From assembly GCA_010365115.1 (NCBI GenBank), contig JAAFGX010000020.1, forward strand, positions 1-56,613: a DNA stretch of 56,613 bases, given 5' to 3'. The position numbers were made by a program, and so were the translations under genes. This stretch comes from Paludibacter sp. (GTDB lineage: Bacteria > Bacteroidota > Bacteroidia > Bacteroidales > Paludibacteraceae). The notes beneath the pieces were generated by a model. That model was not told the DNA's origin. It worked only from the letters and a program-made list of their open reading frames with translations, and made no database searches. Within the stretch, counting starts at the first letter, position 1. Each line of letters begins with the position of its first letter. This document shows positions 27,007-36,600 of the stretch, piece after piece.

Positions 27007-29349
27007 TTAATTTATTACCATTATTTTTGTAATTGTGCTTTGAGTTCCATCTGGACTTACACAGATTGCCAAATAAATTCCTGTACTTACTTTTCTTCCG
27101 TGAATATCTTTCCCGTCCCATGTGGCTAAACTTCCATTGGAAACAGTTTGGCACACAAGATTACCAGTTAAATCGGTAATTTTAACCTGGGTGTCTGCAA
27201 CTAATCCTGTTATTGTAATCACACCATTATAACCTTCACGTACAGGATTAGGATAAGCATATACTTCTCCAAAAGTATCATTTGCAGCAGCTGCATCGCT
27301 TTGATAAGATACTATTCCTTGTCCCGTTCCAAAAAAAACTTCACCGGATACGGGATTTATTGCAATGGATAAAATATCATTTGACAGTAGTGGACTATTT
27401 GAAACAGTAAAATGTTGAATAGTTACTTGTCCATTTTCGGACATTAAATATACGCCAGAAGATTCAGTACCTATCCATTTTCGGTTAGCCCCATCAATTG
27501 CAATGGCTTTTATCCGCTCATCCTTTAATAGATAATCCGCATTACCTGATCCATCATCTCTGGGGATTTTTACACGTGAACAAGTATAATCAGCTTCATA
27601 AATTTTCGAAAGATTCTGAAATAAAAATGGTCCTTGATCAGTTCCAGCCCAAATAACGCCATTTTTATCCTGAGCTAATGTATATACTGCGCCTGGTGAT
27701 GTGGATACAGGTATGGTTTGCCCATTATTGTCTGTTTCAGGATATACGAAAGGGTAATAAAAAGTTGATTTATCATCAGACTGATCAGCTATGGAGCCAT
27801 TGTCATCAAAAATACAAATTCCAGGGGTTGAGCGTACACTAGAAACCCATTTTTGATTAGGATTTTGATTAGATATTAAAATTTTACCAAGTGTTGGCTT
27901 ATTCGAAACGCCGGGATAATTCAATTCTCTCCACTCTCCATTTGAGAGTAAAACCTTTATTCCAGCAGCAACGCTTGTGTTTGTAAGGAATAAATTGTTC
28001 TGCTTATCATAAACTGCACCATCTAGACGCATATATAAAGGATCGCCGGGAAAGATTGATTTAATGCTACTATTCGATTCATTATGCAAACTATCAAACT
28101 TGTTTTCTCTGAATTCGTATAATCCTGTACCATAAGATGTAACAAAGAAATGTTTATCATCTGTTGGATCAACAGCAACATTCATAAAATCGAGAACCCG
28201 CTTACCTGTTTTTTCTTGTATGGTTCTTCCCAATATATTGGTCCATGATCCATCTTTATACATCATTACAACTCCTTCTCTGTTGTCTTGTGCCCCCCAG
28301 CGGCCTCCGGGAACAACAAATAGTTTTTTCCCAGCAAAAATCATATCAAAAGGGTTGTTCATAGCAGGTCCCTCAGGTTTAAAGTAATTTATTTCGTGTG
28401 TTTCATCACTTATTTGCTTGTACGAAATAATGCCCAATGCATTGGCAGCTAACCAATATGTACTGTTTGTTGCATCGAATTCAGTATCTGAAACCTTTCC
28501 TATTACTTTTATAGTTTTAATATTTAGTAAATCATCAGCAATTAAAATTGAACTACCTCCATCATTTATTAGCATTTTATTATTAGAAATATTAAAATAG
28601 CCTACTGATATGTCAGGTATAAATGGTGTCCAGCCATTTGAATCACGCATGTATAATTTTGCACCTCGAAGTAGGAATAACTTTCCAGCAAAAGATCCAA
28701 TAGCTTGAAATGTTCCACTGCCAGGCAATTCATTACTTGTTGACCAAAATTCGTAATTGATTAAGAATTTTTCATTTATCGAAGCCTTAAATAGAGTGTT
28801 TGGTGTTAATGCATAAATTGAATCGTTATGTATTGTTGTGCTTAATACCTGAACTTCAGAAGCATTTGGACCTATGTAGTAAGTGTCAGCTATTTCCTTT
28901 TTCTGCATATTTAAAACTATAATGCCAAAATCGCAAGCTAAATAAGCTTTATTTTGATAAAACATAATCTGATTTATCTCCTTACTGGCACTCATTTGTT
29001 TTTTGTAAAGATCAGGTACGTTAATTATGCCTCCACTACCTAAAATGTCTATATTTCCATTTGTGTAAACAATAAGAAGCTGTTGGTTCTGCGAATCAAA
29101 TTCAATTCGGGAAATATTAGCACCATTGAGTCCACTAATTTTACTGTAAAACTCTAAACCGCCATCTGATTTGTCTACGGAATATAAAGCTCCTTCACTT
29201 ACTGCATATATTTTGGTCTCCGATTGGGCTATCTGCGAAACATTATTGTAAGCAAAATGTGTACGCCATTTTCCCATTGCCACCTGAGCACAAAGCGAAG
29301 AGCTAAAAACAAAAACCAACAATACTATGGAAACTATATTTTTTTTCAT
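27007..29349 (-). CDS. porZ: Type IX secretion system protein PorZ (anionic-LPS delivery)
   Basis: PorZ is a surface component of the T9SS attachment complex. In Porphyromonas it carries A-LPS to the sortase PorU. Starting at the ATG at 29349, the 780-residue protein has a signal peptide (about 1-22, ending SLCAQ), then the PorZ-like opening GKWRTHFAYNNVSQIA and repeated beta-propeller blades. These include DLYKKQMSASKEINQIMFY and, near 600, VIWAGTDQGPFLF of the two-component-regulator propeller type. A type A T9SS C-terminal domain starts near 700 (VYAYPNPVREG). Length and layout match P. gingivalis PorZ (about 776 residues). A longer frame of 25 extra residues lies upstream but does not look like a signal peptide. 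Its place at the head of the LPS cluster fits the role. Confidence 0.85.
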   Translation of the reverse strand: MKKNIVSIVLLVFVFSSSLCAQVAMGKWRTHFAYNNVSQIAQSETKIYAVSEGALYSVDKSDGGLEFYSKISGLNGANISRIEFDSQNQQLLIVYTNGNIDILGSGGIINVPDLYKKQMSASKEINQIMFYQNKAYLACDFGIIVLNMQKKEIADTYYIGPNASEVQVLSTTIHNDSIYALTPNTLFKASINEKFLINYEFWSTSNELPGSGTFQAIGSFAGKLFLLRGAKLYMRDSNGWTPFIPDISVGYFNISNNKMLINDGGSSILIADDLLNIKTIKVIGKVSDTEFDATNSTYWLAANALGIISYKQISDETHEINYFKPEGPAMNNPFDMIFAGKKLFVVPGGRWGAQDNREGVVMMYKDGSWTNILGRTIQEKTGKRVLDFMNVAVDPTDDKHFFVTSYGTGLYEFRENKFDSLHNESNSSIKSIFPGDPLYMRLDGAVYDKQNNLFLTNTSVAAGIKVLLSNGEWRELNYPGVSNKPTLGKILISNQNPNQKWVSSVRSTPGICIFDDNGSIADQSDDKSTFYYPFVYPETDNNGQTIPVSTSPGAVYTLAQDKNGVIWAGTDQGPFLFQNLSKIYEADYTCSRVKIPRDDGSGNADYLLKDERIKAIAIDGANRKWIGTESSGVYLMSENGQVTIQHFTVSNSPLLSNDILSIAINPVSGEVFFGTGQGIVSYQSDAAAANDTFGEVYAYPNPVREGYNGVITITGLVADTQVKITDLTGNLVCQTVSNGSLATWDGKDIHGRKVSTGIYLAICVSPDGTQSTITKIMVIN

Positions 29350-29486
29350 ACTTGGTATTAAAATCTTTTTTAGGAAAAAGTTATTACAAAAAAGATGTAT
29401 TAATTGAATAAAACTCAAATACATTCAATTTATTTTGTTTGGAAAAAATACATTTTTATTTTTACTCTAATTGGTATGGAATTTCA

Positions 29487-30086
29487 TTATAAAGCCAATG
29501 ATTTTTTCTTCTCAATTTGTAAATAGTTTACGAGTTCTTTTACAGCTAAAGCTCTGTGGCTAATCTGATTTTTCTCTTCGGCACTAAGTTGAGCAAAACT
29601 AACGAAATAATTTTCGGGAACAAAAATAGGGTCATATCCAAATCCACTGTTCCCGCGAGGTTGAGTGGCAATATTACCATCAATTTTTCCTTCGAAATAA
29701 GTGATTTCTTCCCCTTGAATAAGTGCAATAACGGTTCGGAAGCATGCTTTGCGATTGGTGTTATCACCAAGTTTCTCCAATACTTTACACATATTTTCGT
29801 GCGCGCAGTTTGCATCGCCGGCATAACGTGCCGAATACACACCCGGTTCACCATTTAGTGCATCAACTTCAAGTCCGGTATCATCCGCAAAACAATCAAA
29901 TCCAAATTTATCGTGAATATACTTTGCTTTAATTAAAGCATTGCCTTCTAATGTGGTGGCAGTTTCAGGGATGTCATCGAAGCAGTTTAACTCCGCTAAA
30001 CTGATGATGTTGAAATCGGGCTCTAAAATTGCTCTGACTTCCGATAATTTATACTCGTTATTGGTGGCAAAAACTAATTTTTTCAT
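29487..30086 (-). CDS. rdgB: XTP/dITP diphosphatase (RdgB/HAM1)
   Basis: This cytosolic house-cleaning enzyme hydrolyses dITP, XTP and ITP to monophosphates. The 199-residue protein starts [19 protein letters not shown] and has [25 protein letters not shown] and [12 protein letters not shown], the family active-site blocks. The ATG at 30086 is preferred over an in-frame codon 36 bases upstream, because a promoter -7 box lies at 30120-30127. It precedes the porZ-like gene by about 140 bases on the same strand, a common Bacteroidota order. Confidence 0.95.
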   Translation of the reverse strand: MKKLVFATNNEYKLSEVRAILEPDFNIISLAELNCFDDIPETATTLEGNALIKAKYIHDKFGFDCFADDTGLEVDALNGEPGVYSARYAGDANCAHENMCKVLEKLGDNTNRKACFRTVIALIQGEEITYFEGKIDGNIATQPRGNSGFGYDPIFVPENYFVSFAQLSAEEKNQISHRALAVKELVNYLQIEKKKSLAL

Positions 30087-30119
30087 ACTAAAAACAGGAT
30101 ATTTATGAACTAGTGTGTG

Positions 30120-30127
30120 CAAAGATA
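30120..30127 (-). promoter_or_regulatory. -7 element of rdgB
   Basis: On the minus strand this reads TATCTTTG. Transcription would start near 30113, about 27 bases before the ATG at 30086. The upstream alternative start at 30122 would fall inside the box, so this element decides the start. Confidence 0.6.
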
Positions 30128-30256
30128 ATTATTTTCGGGTATAAAAAACCCAACAAACTGATTATTTGGTTGTAGTAACTGAAAGCTGAATGGAATTAGT
30201 TTTTTTACAAATAGGGAACAATCAGATGAATCGGTCGCAATCCGAATCTTTTTTGT

Positions 30257-30264
30257 TATTTTTG
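30257..30264 (+). promoter_or_regulatory. -7 element upstream of the DUF3316-like gene
   Basis: TATTTTTG matches TAnnTTTG. The predicted transcript start, near 30271, lies downstream of the first in-frame ATG (30266). This favours the ATG at 30296 as the true start. Confidence 0.5.
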
Positions 30265-30295
30265 CATGCACTATTCCTTTTTGAAAGTTGAAAGA

Positions 30296-31144
30296 ATGAT
30301 AAAAAAAATATTTATTATTGGAATTTGTTTTTTTACATTGAATGTATTCTCACAAATTACGAATGAAAAAAAATATTTACTTACTAATAATGTGAATACA
30401 ATTGGTATTTCTACCTTAAGTATTAACGATCCCTATCTTTCGCCATTGACTTACAGTGGGGTTGGAATTAGATACAATTTTGAAAATCGTCGGTTTTTCA
30501 CAACAGAAAACACACATCTTTCGAAGCAAAATAAGTTGGGTTTGTTGGGAGGGTTGACATTAAATCCGGCTTTTACAAGTTCAATGACTTATCTTGGGTT
30601 GAATTATTCTTGGGGTATGCATTATCATTTCAGGCCTATGAAAAGATTACTGCTGCTGGCAGGTGGAAGTTCTGAATTGGATTTAGCAGTAAAAAATGTT
30701 CCTCGCAATGTAAATAATCCTGCAAATGTAGATTTGGCAGTTGATCTCAATTTGTCGGGTGTGGCAATTTACGATATTAAAACCCGAAAAAGAATAATGC
30801 AACTTCAACTGGCTATTCAAAGTCCGTTATTTGGTTGTATGTTTGTGCCCCGAGCTGGAGCATCGTATTACGAGATGTTTGATTTGTGGAATTTGAATGA
30901 TGCCGTTCATTTTAGTTCTTTACACAATAAACGAGGAATTCAGGGGGATTTGATGCTTCAAATTCCATTTAACCGAACCATCTGGCGTTTTGGTATTGGA
31001 TATCATGGATTGAAATACTCAGCCAATGAGTTGGTTTTTAAACGAAATGAAATCAGCTTATTGATTGGTACTTCTTTTGATATGACCACTTTTGCCGGAA
31101 AAAAAAATCCAGCTCCAAAAAACTTTATTGGAACGAATGAATAA
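30296..31144 (+). CDS. Exported protein, DUF3316-like
   Basis: The 282-residue protein has a clear signal peptide (about 1-20, MIKKIFIIGICFFTLNVFSQ) and a body rich in alternating hydrophobic strands. These include DPYLSPLTYSGVGIRYNF and several blocks ending in aromatic residues, which suggests a beta-barrel-like or periplasmic beta protein. The DxYLSPLxYxG opening recalls the Bacteroidota DUF3316 family, whose function is unknown. I chose the start at 30296 because the upstream ATG at 30266 lies before the expected transcription start. It is followed after 18 bases by an S41 peptidase gene. Confidence 0.7.
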   Translation: MIKKIFIIGICFFTLNVFSQITNEKKYLLTNNVNTIGISTLSINDPYLSPLTYSGVGIRYNFENRRFFTTENTHLSKQNKLGLLGGLTLNPAFTSSMTYLGLNYSWGMHYHFRPMKRLLLLAGGSSELDLAVKNVPRNVNNPANVDLAVDLNLSGVAIYDIKTRKRIMQLQLAIQSPLFGCMFVPRAGASYYEMFDLWNLNDAVHFSSLHNKRGIQGDLMLQIPFNRTIWRFGIGYHGLKYSANELVFKRNEISLLIGTSFDMTTFAGKKNPAPKNFIGTNE

Positions 31145-31162
31145 AAAAGATCAAAACAAATT

Positions 31163-32167
31163 ATGAAAAAACATATTATATTTCTACTTTTTGCTCCAAT
31201 TTCTTTGCTTTCGTGTATGGATGAGCCAATAAAGCCAATAAATACAAACAAAGGAAATTTTGAGGCGTTGTGGAATATAATTGACACCAGGTATTGTTAT
31301 CTGGATTATAAAAATATCAACTGGGATTCGATTCACAGTGTTTATGGTCAACAAGTAACCGATACTACCAAAATCTTTGATTTTTTCGATCAAATGGCTA
31401 GCATGTTAGGTGAATTAAAAGATGGGCATGTTAATTTGTATTCCAATTTTGACCGGAGTAGATATTGGAAATGGTTTACCGATTATCGACCAAATTTTAA
31501 TTCAGAACTCATTTATTCTCCAAAATATCTGGGTGAAAATTATCGTATTGCTTCGGGACTTCGCTATGCAAAAATAGCAGACGATAGTATCGGTTATATT
31601 TATTTTGGAAGTTTTTCCAATGGCTTTAGCGATACCAATATGCGCTATGTTTTAAATTATTTTTCGAAATGCAAAGGGCTTATTATTGATGTCAGGGATA
31701 ATGGCGGAGGATCAATCGACTACTCAAAACAACTGGCATCCTATTTTTTTACAGAAGAAACCGCAACAGGATATATCAAACATAAAACAGGAAATGGTCA
31801 TTCCGATTTCTCCGAACCGCTGGCAATTAAAACTCCTGCACACAAAACTATTCAATGGAAACGACCTATAGCGATACTTACCAACCGTATGTCATACAGT
31901 GCCACTAACGATTTTGTAAATCGCATGAAACAAGCCCCAAACGCCATTGTTATTGGTGATAGAACAGGAGGCGGCGGCGGACTTCCATTGTCGAGCGAAT
32001 TGCCCAATGGTTGGATGGTGCGTTTTTCAGCATCTCCAATGTTCGATTCCAATTTGCAACATACCGAATGGGGAATTGAACCGGATGTGAAAGACAGCCT
32101 GAAAGTGACCGATGAAGCAAAGGGAATAGATACGATTATAGAAAAAGCAATAACAATATTGAAATAG
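31163..32167 (+). CDS. S41-family peptidase lipoprotein
   Basis: This 334-residue protein is a probable cell-envelope serine protease of the C-terminal processing (S41) family. A lipobox LLSC places the lipidated cysteine at C18. A tail-specific-protease opening (ALWNIIDTRYCYLDYKNINW) and LKDGHVNL (85-92) are followed by the core with IDVRDNGGGS (175-184). The catalytic serine is probably S246 in NRMSYSATNDF, by alignment with the S-A-S motif of the family. A PDZ domain is not obvious, which is normal for the short Bacteroidota form. It is co-directional with and 18 bases after the DUF3316-like gene. The stop codon is followed at once by 100 bp tandem repeats. Confidence 0.88.
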   Translation: MKKHIIFLLFAPISLLSCMDEPIKPINTNKGNFEALWNIIDTRYCYLDYKNINWDSIHSVYGQQVTDTTKIFDFFDQMASMLGELKDGHVNLYSNFDRSRYWKWFTDYRPNFNSELIYSPKYLGENYRIASGLRYAKIADDSIGYIYFGSFSNGFSDTNMRYVLNYFSKCKGLIIDVRDNGGGSIDYSKQLASYFFTEETATGYIKHKTGNGHSDFSEPLAIKTPAHKTIQWKRPIAILTNRMSYSATNDFVNRMKQAPNAIVIGDRTGGGGGLPLSSELPNGWMVRFSASPMFDSNLQHTEWGIEPDVKDSLKVTDEAKGIDTIIEKAITILK

Positions 32168-32451
32168 AAAATATCTCCCGTTGATTACGCTGATACTCGC
32201 TGAAATTAAATCTGCGGATTTCTGTGCTATCTGCCGGAAAAAATTCTGATGACAAAATGATAAATAGAAAATATCTCCCGCTGATTACGCTGATTCTCAC
32301 TGAAATTAAATCTGCGGTTTTCTTCGAAATCTGCCGGAAAAAATTCTGATGACAAAATGATAAATAGAAAATATCTCCCGCTGATTACGCTGATTCTCGC
32401 TGAAATTAAATCTGCGGTTTTCTGCGAAATCTGCGGGAACAAATTCTTATG
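32162..32451. repeat. 100 bp direct tandem repeat, about 2.9 copies
   Basis: Three copies begin at 32162, 32262 and 32362 with AAATAGAAAATATCTCCCG, so the period is exactly 100 bases. The first overlaps the S41 stop codon region and the last ends at the start codon of the RNA methyltransferase gene. Each unit contains facing arms: TCCCGCTGATT near its left, and TCTGCGGGA (last copy) or TCTGCCGGA near its right. It can therefore fold into a long hairpin. The wording CTGATTACGCTGATTCTCGC is found dispersed in Bacteroidota genomes. I see no gene in it. Confidence 0.85.
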
Positions 32452-32979
32452 AAGAAACTAAAAATAACCGAAATGAATCGCCTCACTATTGAGGAATTCA
32501 AAGAAGAGAAGAAAACACCGCTCGTGGTGATATTGGACAATGTACGCAGTTTGCACAATGTGGGTTCGGTGTTTCGTACTGCCGATGCATTTTTGGTGGA
32601 AGCTGTATATTTATGTGGAATAACAAGCACGCCGCCCCATGCCGAAATACATAAAACAGCACTTGGAGCAGAAAATACCGTGGCGTGGAAACATTTTGAA
32701 GACACGCATAATGCTGTTGAAGAACTGAAATCAAAAGGTTACACGTTAATTGCCATAGAGCAAGCAACAGGAAGCACTATATTACCGGATTTGCAATTAG
32801 ACAAATCAAAAAAATATGCGGTAATTCTTGGAAACGAAGTAAAAGGAGTGCAACAATCGGTGGTAGATGCATGTGACTTTTGCATAGAAATCCCGCAATT
32901 TGGCACCAAGCATTCACTCAATGTCAGTGTTACAGGTGGAATTATTATTTGGGAGATGTTTAAAAAATTAGCCCCCTAA
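32449..32979 (+). CDS. TrmH-family (SpoU) RNA 2'-O-methyltransferase
   Basis: This SPOUT-fold enzyme methylates a ribose 2'-hydroxyl in tRNA or rRNA. The 176-residue protein carries the three SpoU motifs: VRSLHNVGSVFRTAD (about 33-47), ILGNEVKGVQQ (about 125-135) and IPQFGTKHSLNVSVTGGI (about 148-165). It is a short, stand-alone catalytic domain, so the target RNA is unclear. An internal ATG at 32473 is a possible alternative start. The last codons and stop (LAP, TAA) lie inside a copy of the CCCCCTAACCCCC palindromic repeat, so the repeat shaped the C-terminus. Confidence 0.9.
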   Translation: MKKLKITEMNRLTIEEFKEEKKTPLVVILDNVRSLHNVGSVFRTADAFLVEAVYLCGITSTPPHAEIHKTALGAENTVAWKHFEDTHNAVEELKSKGYTLIAIEQATGSTILPDLQLDKSKKYAVILGNEVKGVQQSVVDACDFCIEIPQFGTKHSLNVSVTGGIIIWEMFKKLAP

Positions 32980-32996
32980 CCCCCTGAAGGGGGAAT
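32969..32996. repeat. GC-rich palindromic repeat at the TrmH gene end
   Basis: The sequence TTAGCCCCCTAACCCCCTGA is followed by AGGGGGAA. CCCCCT/AGGGGG form a hairpin with a two-base loop. It is a short relative of the repeats found in and around metH (40676-42435). It supplies the stop codon of the upstream gene and may act as a terminator. Confidence 0.7.
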
Positions 32997-33037
32997 TGTT
33001 CAGTCTTAAGTTAATGAATAAATGGTAAATAATCAAA

Positions 33038-33373
33038 ATGGATTGGAGAGATAAATTAAATGAAGTAAAAGGCGCAGTGCCGCAAGCGGAAGAAACTCAT
33101 GCTCCTGCTGAGTCCAAACCGTTAAAAAAACGCCAAAGCGAACCTTTACGTGTAGAGCTGGATAAACGAAATGGAAAACCAGCAACGCTCGTAACAGATT
33201 TTCAGGGGAAAGATGATGAACTGAAAGAACTTGCCAAACTGTTGAAAGTAAAATGCGGAGCAGGAGGCTCATCTCGCGACGGTGAAATACTGGTGCAGGG
33301 CGATTTTCGGGTGAAAATTGTTGATATTTTATTGGAAATGGGGTATAAAGTGAAGAAGATTAATTTCAAGTGA
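33038..33373 (+). CDS. SUI1/eIF1-like translation factor (YciH family)
   Basis: This is a small protein related to eukaryotic eIF1 and E. coli YciH, thought to tune initiation fidelity on the 30S subunit. The 111-residue protein has a basic, flexible N-terminus (about 1-45) and the SUI1 domain at about 48-111. Family marks are TLVTDFQGKDDELKELAK, then KCGAGGSSRDGEILVQGDF, and GYKVKKINFK at the end. It lies 58 bases after the TrmH-family gene and is probably co-transcribed. Confidence 0.9.
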   Translation: MDWRDKLNEVKGAVPQAEETHAPAESKPLKKRQSEPLRVELDKRNGKPATLVTDFQGKDDELKELAKLLKVKCGAGGSSRDGEILVQGDFRVKIVDILLEMGYKVKKINFK

Positions 33374-33429
33374 GTGATTTTGCAATAAAACATCTTCCTT
33401 TCCATTTCGGGCAGATAGATTATTGATTG

Positions 33430-33620
33430 GGGCAGATGACTTTTGTCTGGGGGAATAAAGATCATGCTTTCGGGCAAATGACTTTTGTCTGGGGGAATAA
33501 AGATCATGCTTTCGGGCAAATGACTTTTGCCTTAGGGAAGAAAGATAATGCTCTCGGGCAGATGACTTTTGCCTTAGGGAAGAAAGATAATGCTCTCGAG
33601 CAGATGACTTTTGCTTTGTA
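33430..33620. repeat. 42 bp tandem repeat array (4.5 units)
   Basis: Units of exactly 42 bases start at 33430, 33472, 33514 and 33556, with a half unit at 33598. The unit core is GGGCAGATGACTTTTG. Units 1-2 (TCTGGGGGAATAAAGATCAT) differ from units 3-4 (CCTTAGGGAAGAAAGATAAT), which points to recent pairwise duplication. Because 42 is a multiple of three, the plus strand stays open for 64 codons (a 14-residue repeat, GQMTFVWGNKDHAF type) but has only a TTG start. I treat it as a non-coding minisatellite, as the intergenic region otherwise holds nothing recognisable. Confidence 0.85.
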
Positions 33621-33667
33621 GAATATGATCTATATATAAGAACATTATAAATTATGAATTAATTCCC

Positions 33668-36600
33668 ATGCTCAACATTTATCGCGCCTCTGCCGGCTCG
33701 GGCAAAACATACCGGCTTACGCAAGACTATATCCACTTGTTATTCGATCCAAAAAAGGAACGGGCGCATCGGCGCATATTGGCGGTAACGTTTACCAACA
33801 AAGCCACCGACGAGATGAAAACCCGCATTCTAAAAGAACTTCATGCATTATCGCAGGGCGACAAATCGGATTATCGCGTTGGATTGATGGCAAAATTCCG
33901 TATGGACGAGCAAGGAGTTAATGTTCGGGCAAAGCAGATTCTTACCACGATTCTTCACGATTATTCTTCATTTTCGATCAGTACTATCGATCGTTTTTTT
34001 CAACAAGTCATTCGCTCGTTTGCACGTGATATTGGTGTACATGGCGGCTATAATCTAGAACTGGACACAACCAGTACTTTAGAACAATCAGTCGATAATT
34101 TATTTCTTGATTTGTCGAAAGATGAAAATAAGCAATTGCTTCAATGGCTCACTGCCTTTGCTGAGGAGCGCATTGAACAATCGGAAAACTGGAATATGCG
34201 AGCCAATATTATGGAACTTGGGCAGGAAATTTTCAAGGAAAGTTACCAACACAAAGCCGAAGATACCAATATAAAACTTCATGAACGGGAGTTTCTGAGC
34301 AATTATCGCAAGAGTCTGCGTGAAATAAAAAACACTTTTGAAAACAAGGTGAAAGAAACCGCATCAGAAGGAATGAGAATTATGGCACGAAACGGATTGA
34401 CTCACGAAGATTTTGCCTATAAAACCACCAACACGCTCGAGAAACTGGTAAAAGGGAAACTGGAAATCAGCAATCGCTTTATTAGATTTGCCGACGATGT
34501 GACAAACTGTTACACCAAAACGAAACCACAAGACATTAAATCGTCCATTGAATCGGCTTATGGCAATGGTTTACAGGAATGCTTCCTTCATCTGGTAAAA
34601 TTGTTTCAGGTAGAAATTATTAATTACAATTCGGCAGTTATGGTGTTGAAACATATCAACACACTCGGTATTTTATCCGATTTGGCAATGCAGATAAAAA
34701 AACTTACCGATGAGCAAAATACCATGTTGATTTCCGATTCGAACATGCTGCTCAACAAAATTATCGACAACAGCGATGCGCCTTTTGTGTATGAAAAAAC
34801 CGGCATCCAGATTGATCATTTCATGATTGACGAATTTCAAGATACATCAACATTACAATGGAAAAACTTTTATCCACTGTTGACAAATAGCTTGTCGGCA
34901 GGTAAATTTAATTTGGTGGTGGGCGATGTAAAACAAAGCATTTATCGCTGGAGAAATTCCGATTGGAAGCTGCTCGACGAAAAAATTATGACTGAGTTTC
35001 GTCCCGAACAACTGCACACGGAAGATCTGGATACCAATTGGCGAAGTGATAAAAACATAGTCGATTTCAATAACTCATTTTTTCTTCGGGCTGCAAAATT
35101 ACTCCAGAGTAAATTGAATGAGAACCTGAATGGTATTTTGCCCGTTTATCCTCATTTAGAAGCATTAACCCGAAAAATTGAACATGCGTACGCCAATATC
35201 CAACAAAAAACATCGAATAAAGCAGGAATTGGAAGCGTGCAAATCAATTTTATTGCACAAGATGAAAATGAAGATGGATGGAAAGCGGAAAGTTTAAATC
35301 GGCTTCCAGAGATTCTGGAAAAATTGCAATCACAAGGTTATCGACCCAATGATATTGCCATTTTGGTACGCACCAACAAAGAAGAAGTGGATGTGATTCA
35401 TAAATTGCTGAACTTTAAAACCACACCCGCAGCGAAACCGGAATTCTGTTATGACATAATGGGAAATGAAGGATTGTTGATTGGCGCAGCAGCATCCGTA
35501 CGATTTATATTGGGAATTTTGCAGCTTTTTGTCAATCCCGATGATAGCATTCAGCAAACAATTGTCAATTACGAATATGCACGCGGACGACAAGGTAAAT
35601 CGGAAAACGAAGCATTGAACGCTTGCTTTTCTAAAACTGAAAAAACTGAAAATAATCTTTCGCCATTGTTTTCCGACAATGAGAATATTTTGCTCAAACA
35701 ACTTCAAAACAGCTCGCTGTTTGATATGGTGGAACGCATAATTTCACTCTTCGGAGTGGGAGATTGGCACAGCGAAGCAGTTTTTGTTCAGGCATTTCAG
35801 GATGTGGTATTTCGCTACAGCACCAACAAAACCGCCGATCTGAACAGTTTCCTGAACTGGTGGAAAAAGAACGGCACGAAACAGTGTATATCGACTCCCG
35901 ACAACCAAAGTGCCATGCGCATTATGACTGTTCATAAGTCAAAAGGATTGGATTTTAAAGTAGTGATTATGCCATTTTGCGATTGGAAACTGGACAGCAG
36001 CATGCGCAACATTTTGTGGTGCGAACCAACGCAAGCGCCTTTCAACGAATTGCCTTTATTACCCATTGAATATGGTCCAAAACTGGGGCAATCGATATTT
36101 GCAGAGAACTATTTCGACGAACAAATGCATCTGTTTATCGACAGTTTGAATGTAGCTTATGTGGCATTTACCCGTGCTAAAAACGAATTGATTTGTTTCG
36201 CTCCAGCTCCAAAAAAAGAAGTGGAGAGTCTCGATAAAATGAATACTTTATCTGCTTTGCTTACCACCTGTTTTAGTGTGGAAACTCCAGGATTGGCTAA
36301 AGAAATTATTCCGCTTACGCAATCGTTCGACACACTTACAAAAGTTTTCTCACTTGGAGAACCTACAAAAGCAATGTATAAAGACTCAGAAAATACCGAT
36401 GTGAATGAAAAAACAATTTATTATCCTTCGGTAAGTAGCGCCGATCGCTTGAGCATTCGCCATCAAAGCTTGGATTATTTTTTAGAAAATCAACATTTGA
36501 CGGATAGCCGTCTGAATTACGGGATTATTATGCACGATATTTTGCAAAATATTACCCGAAAATCCGATCAGCAAAACGCAATACAAGTAATGGTTCGCGA

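Noticed and set aside
30266..30295. Longer N-terminus for the DUF3316-like protein
   Set aside because: The upstream ATG lies at or before the expected transcription start, and the signal peptide begins at 30296.
33202..33519. Minus-strand open frame of 105 codons across the 42 bp repeats and the SUI1 gene
   Set aside because: It begins with TTG, lies antisense to the SUI1-like gene and owes its openness to the repeat units.
33427..33620. A CRISPR array
   Set aside because: The units are contiguous without unique spacers and no cas gene is present.
33427..33621. Plus-strand 64-codon frame with 14-residue repeats as a real protein
   Set aside because: There is no ATG before the first unit and no leader or signal; the openness follows from the 42-base period. 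It is kept only as a repeat finding.
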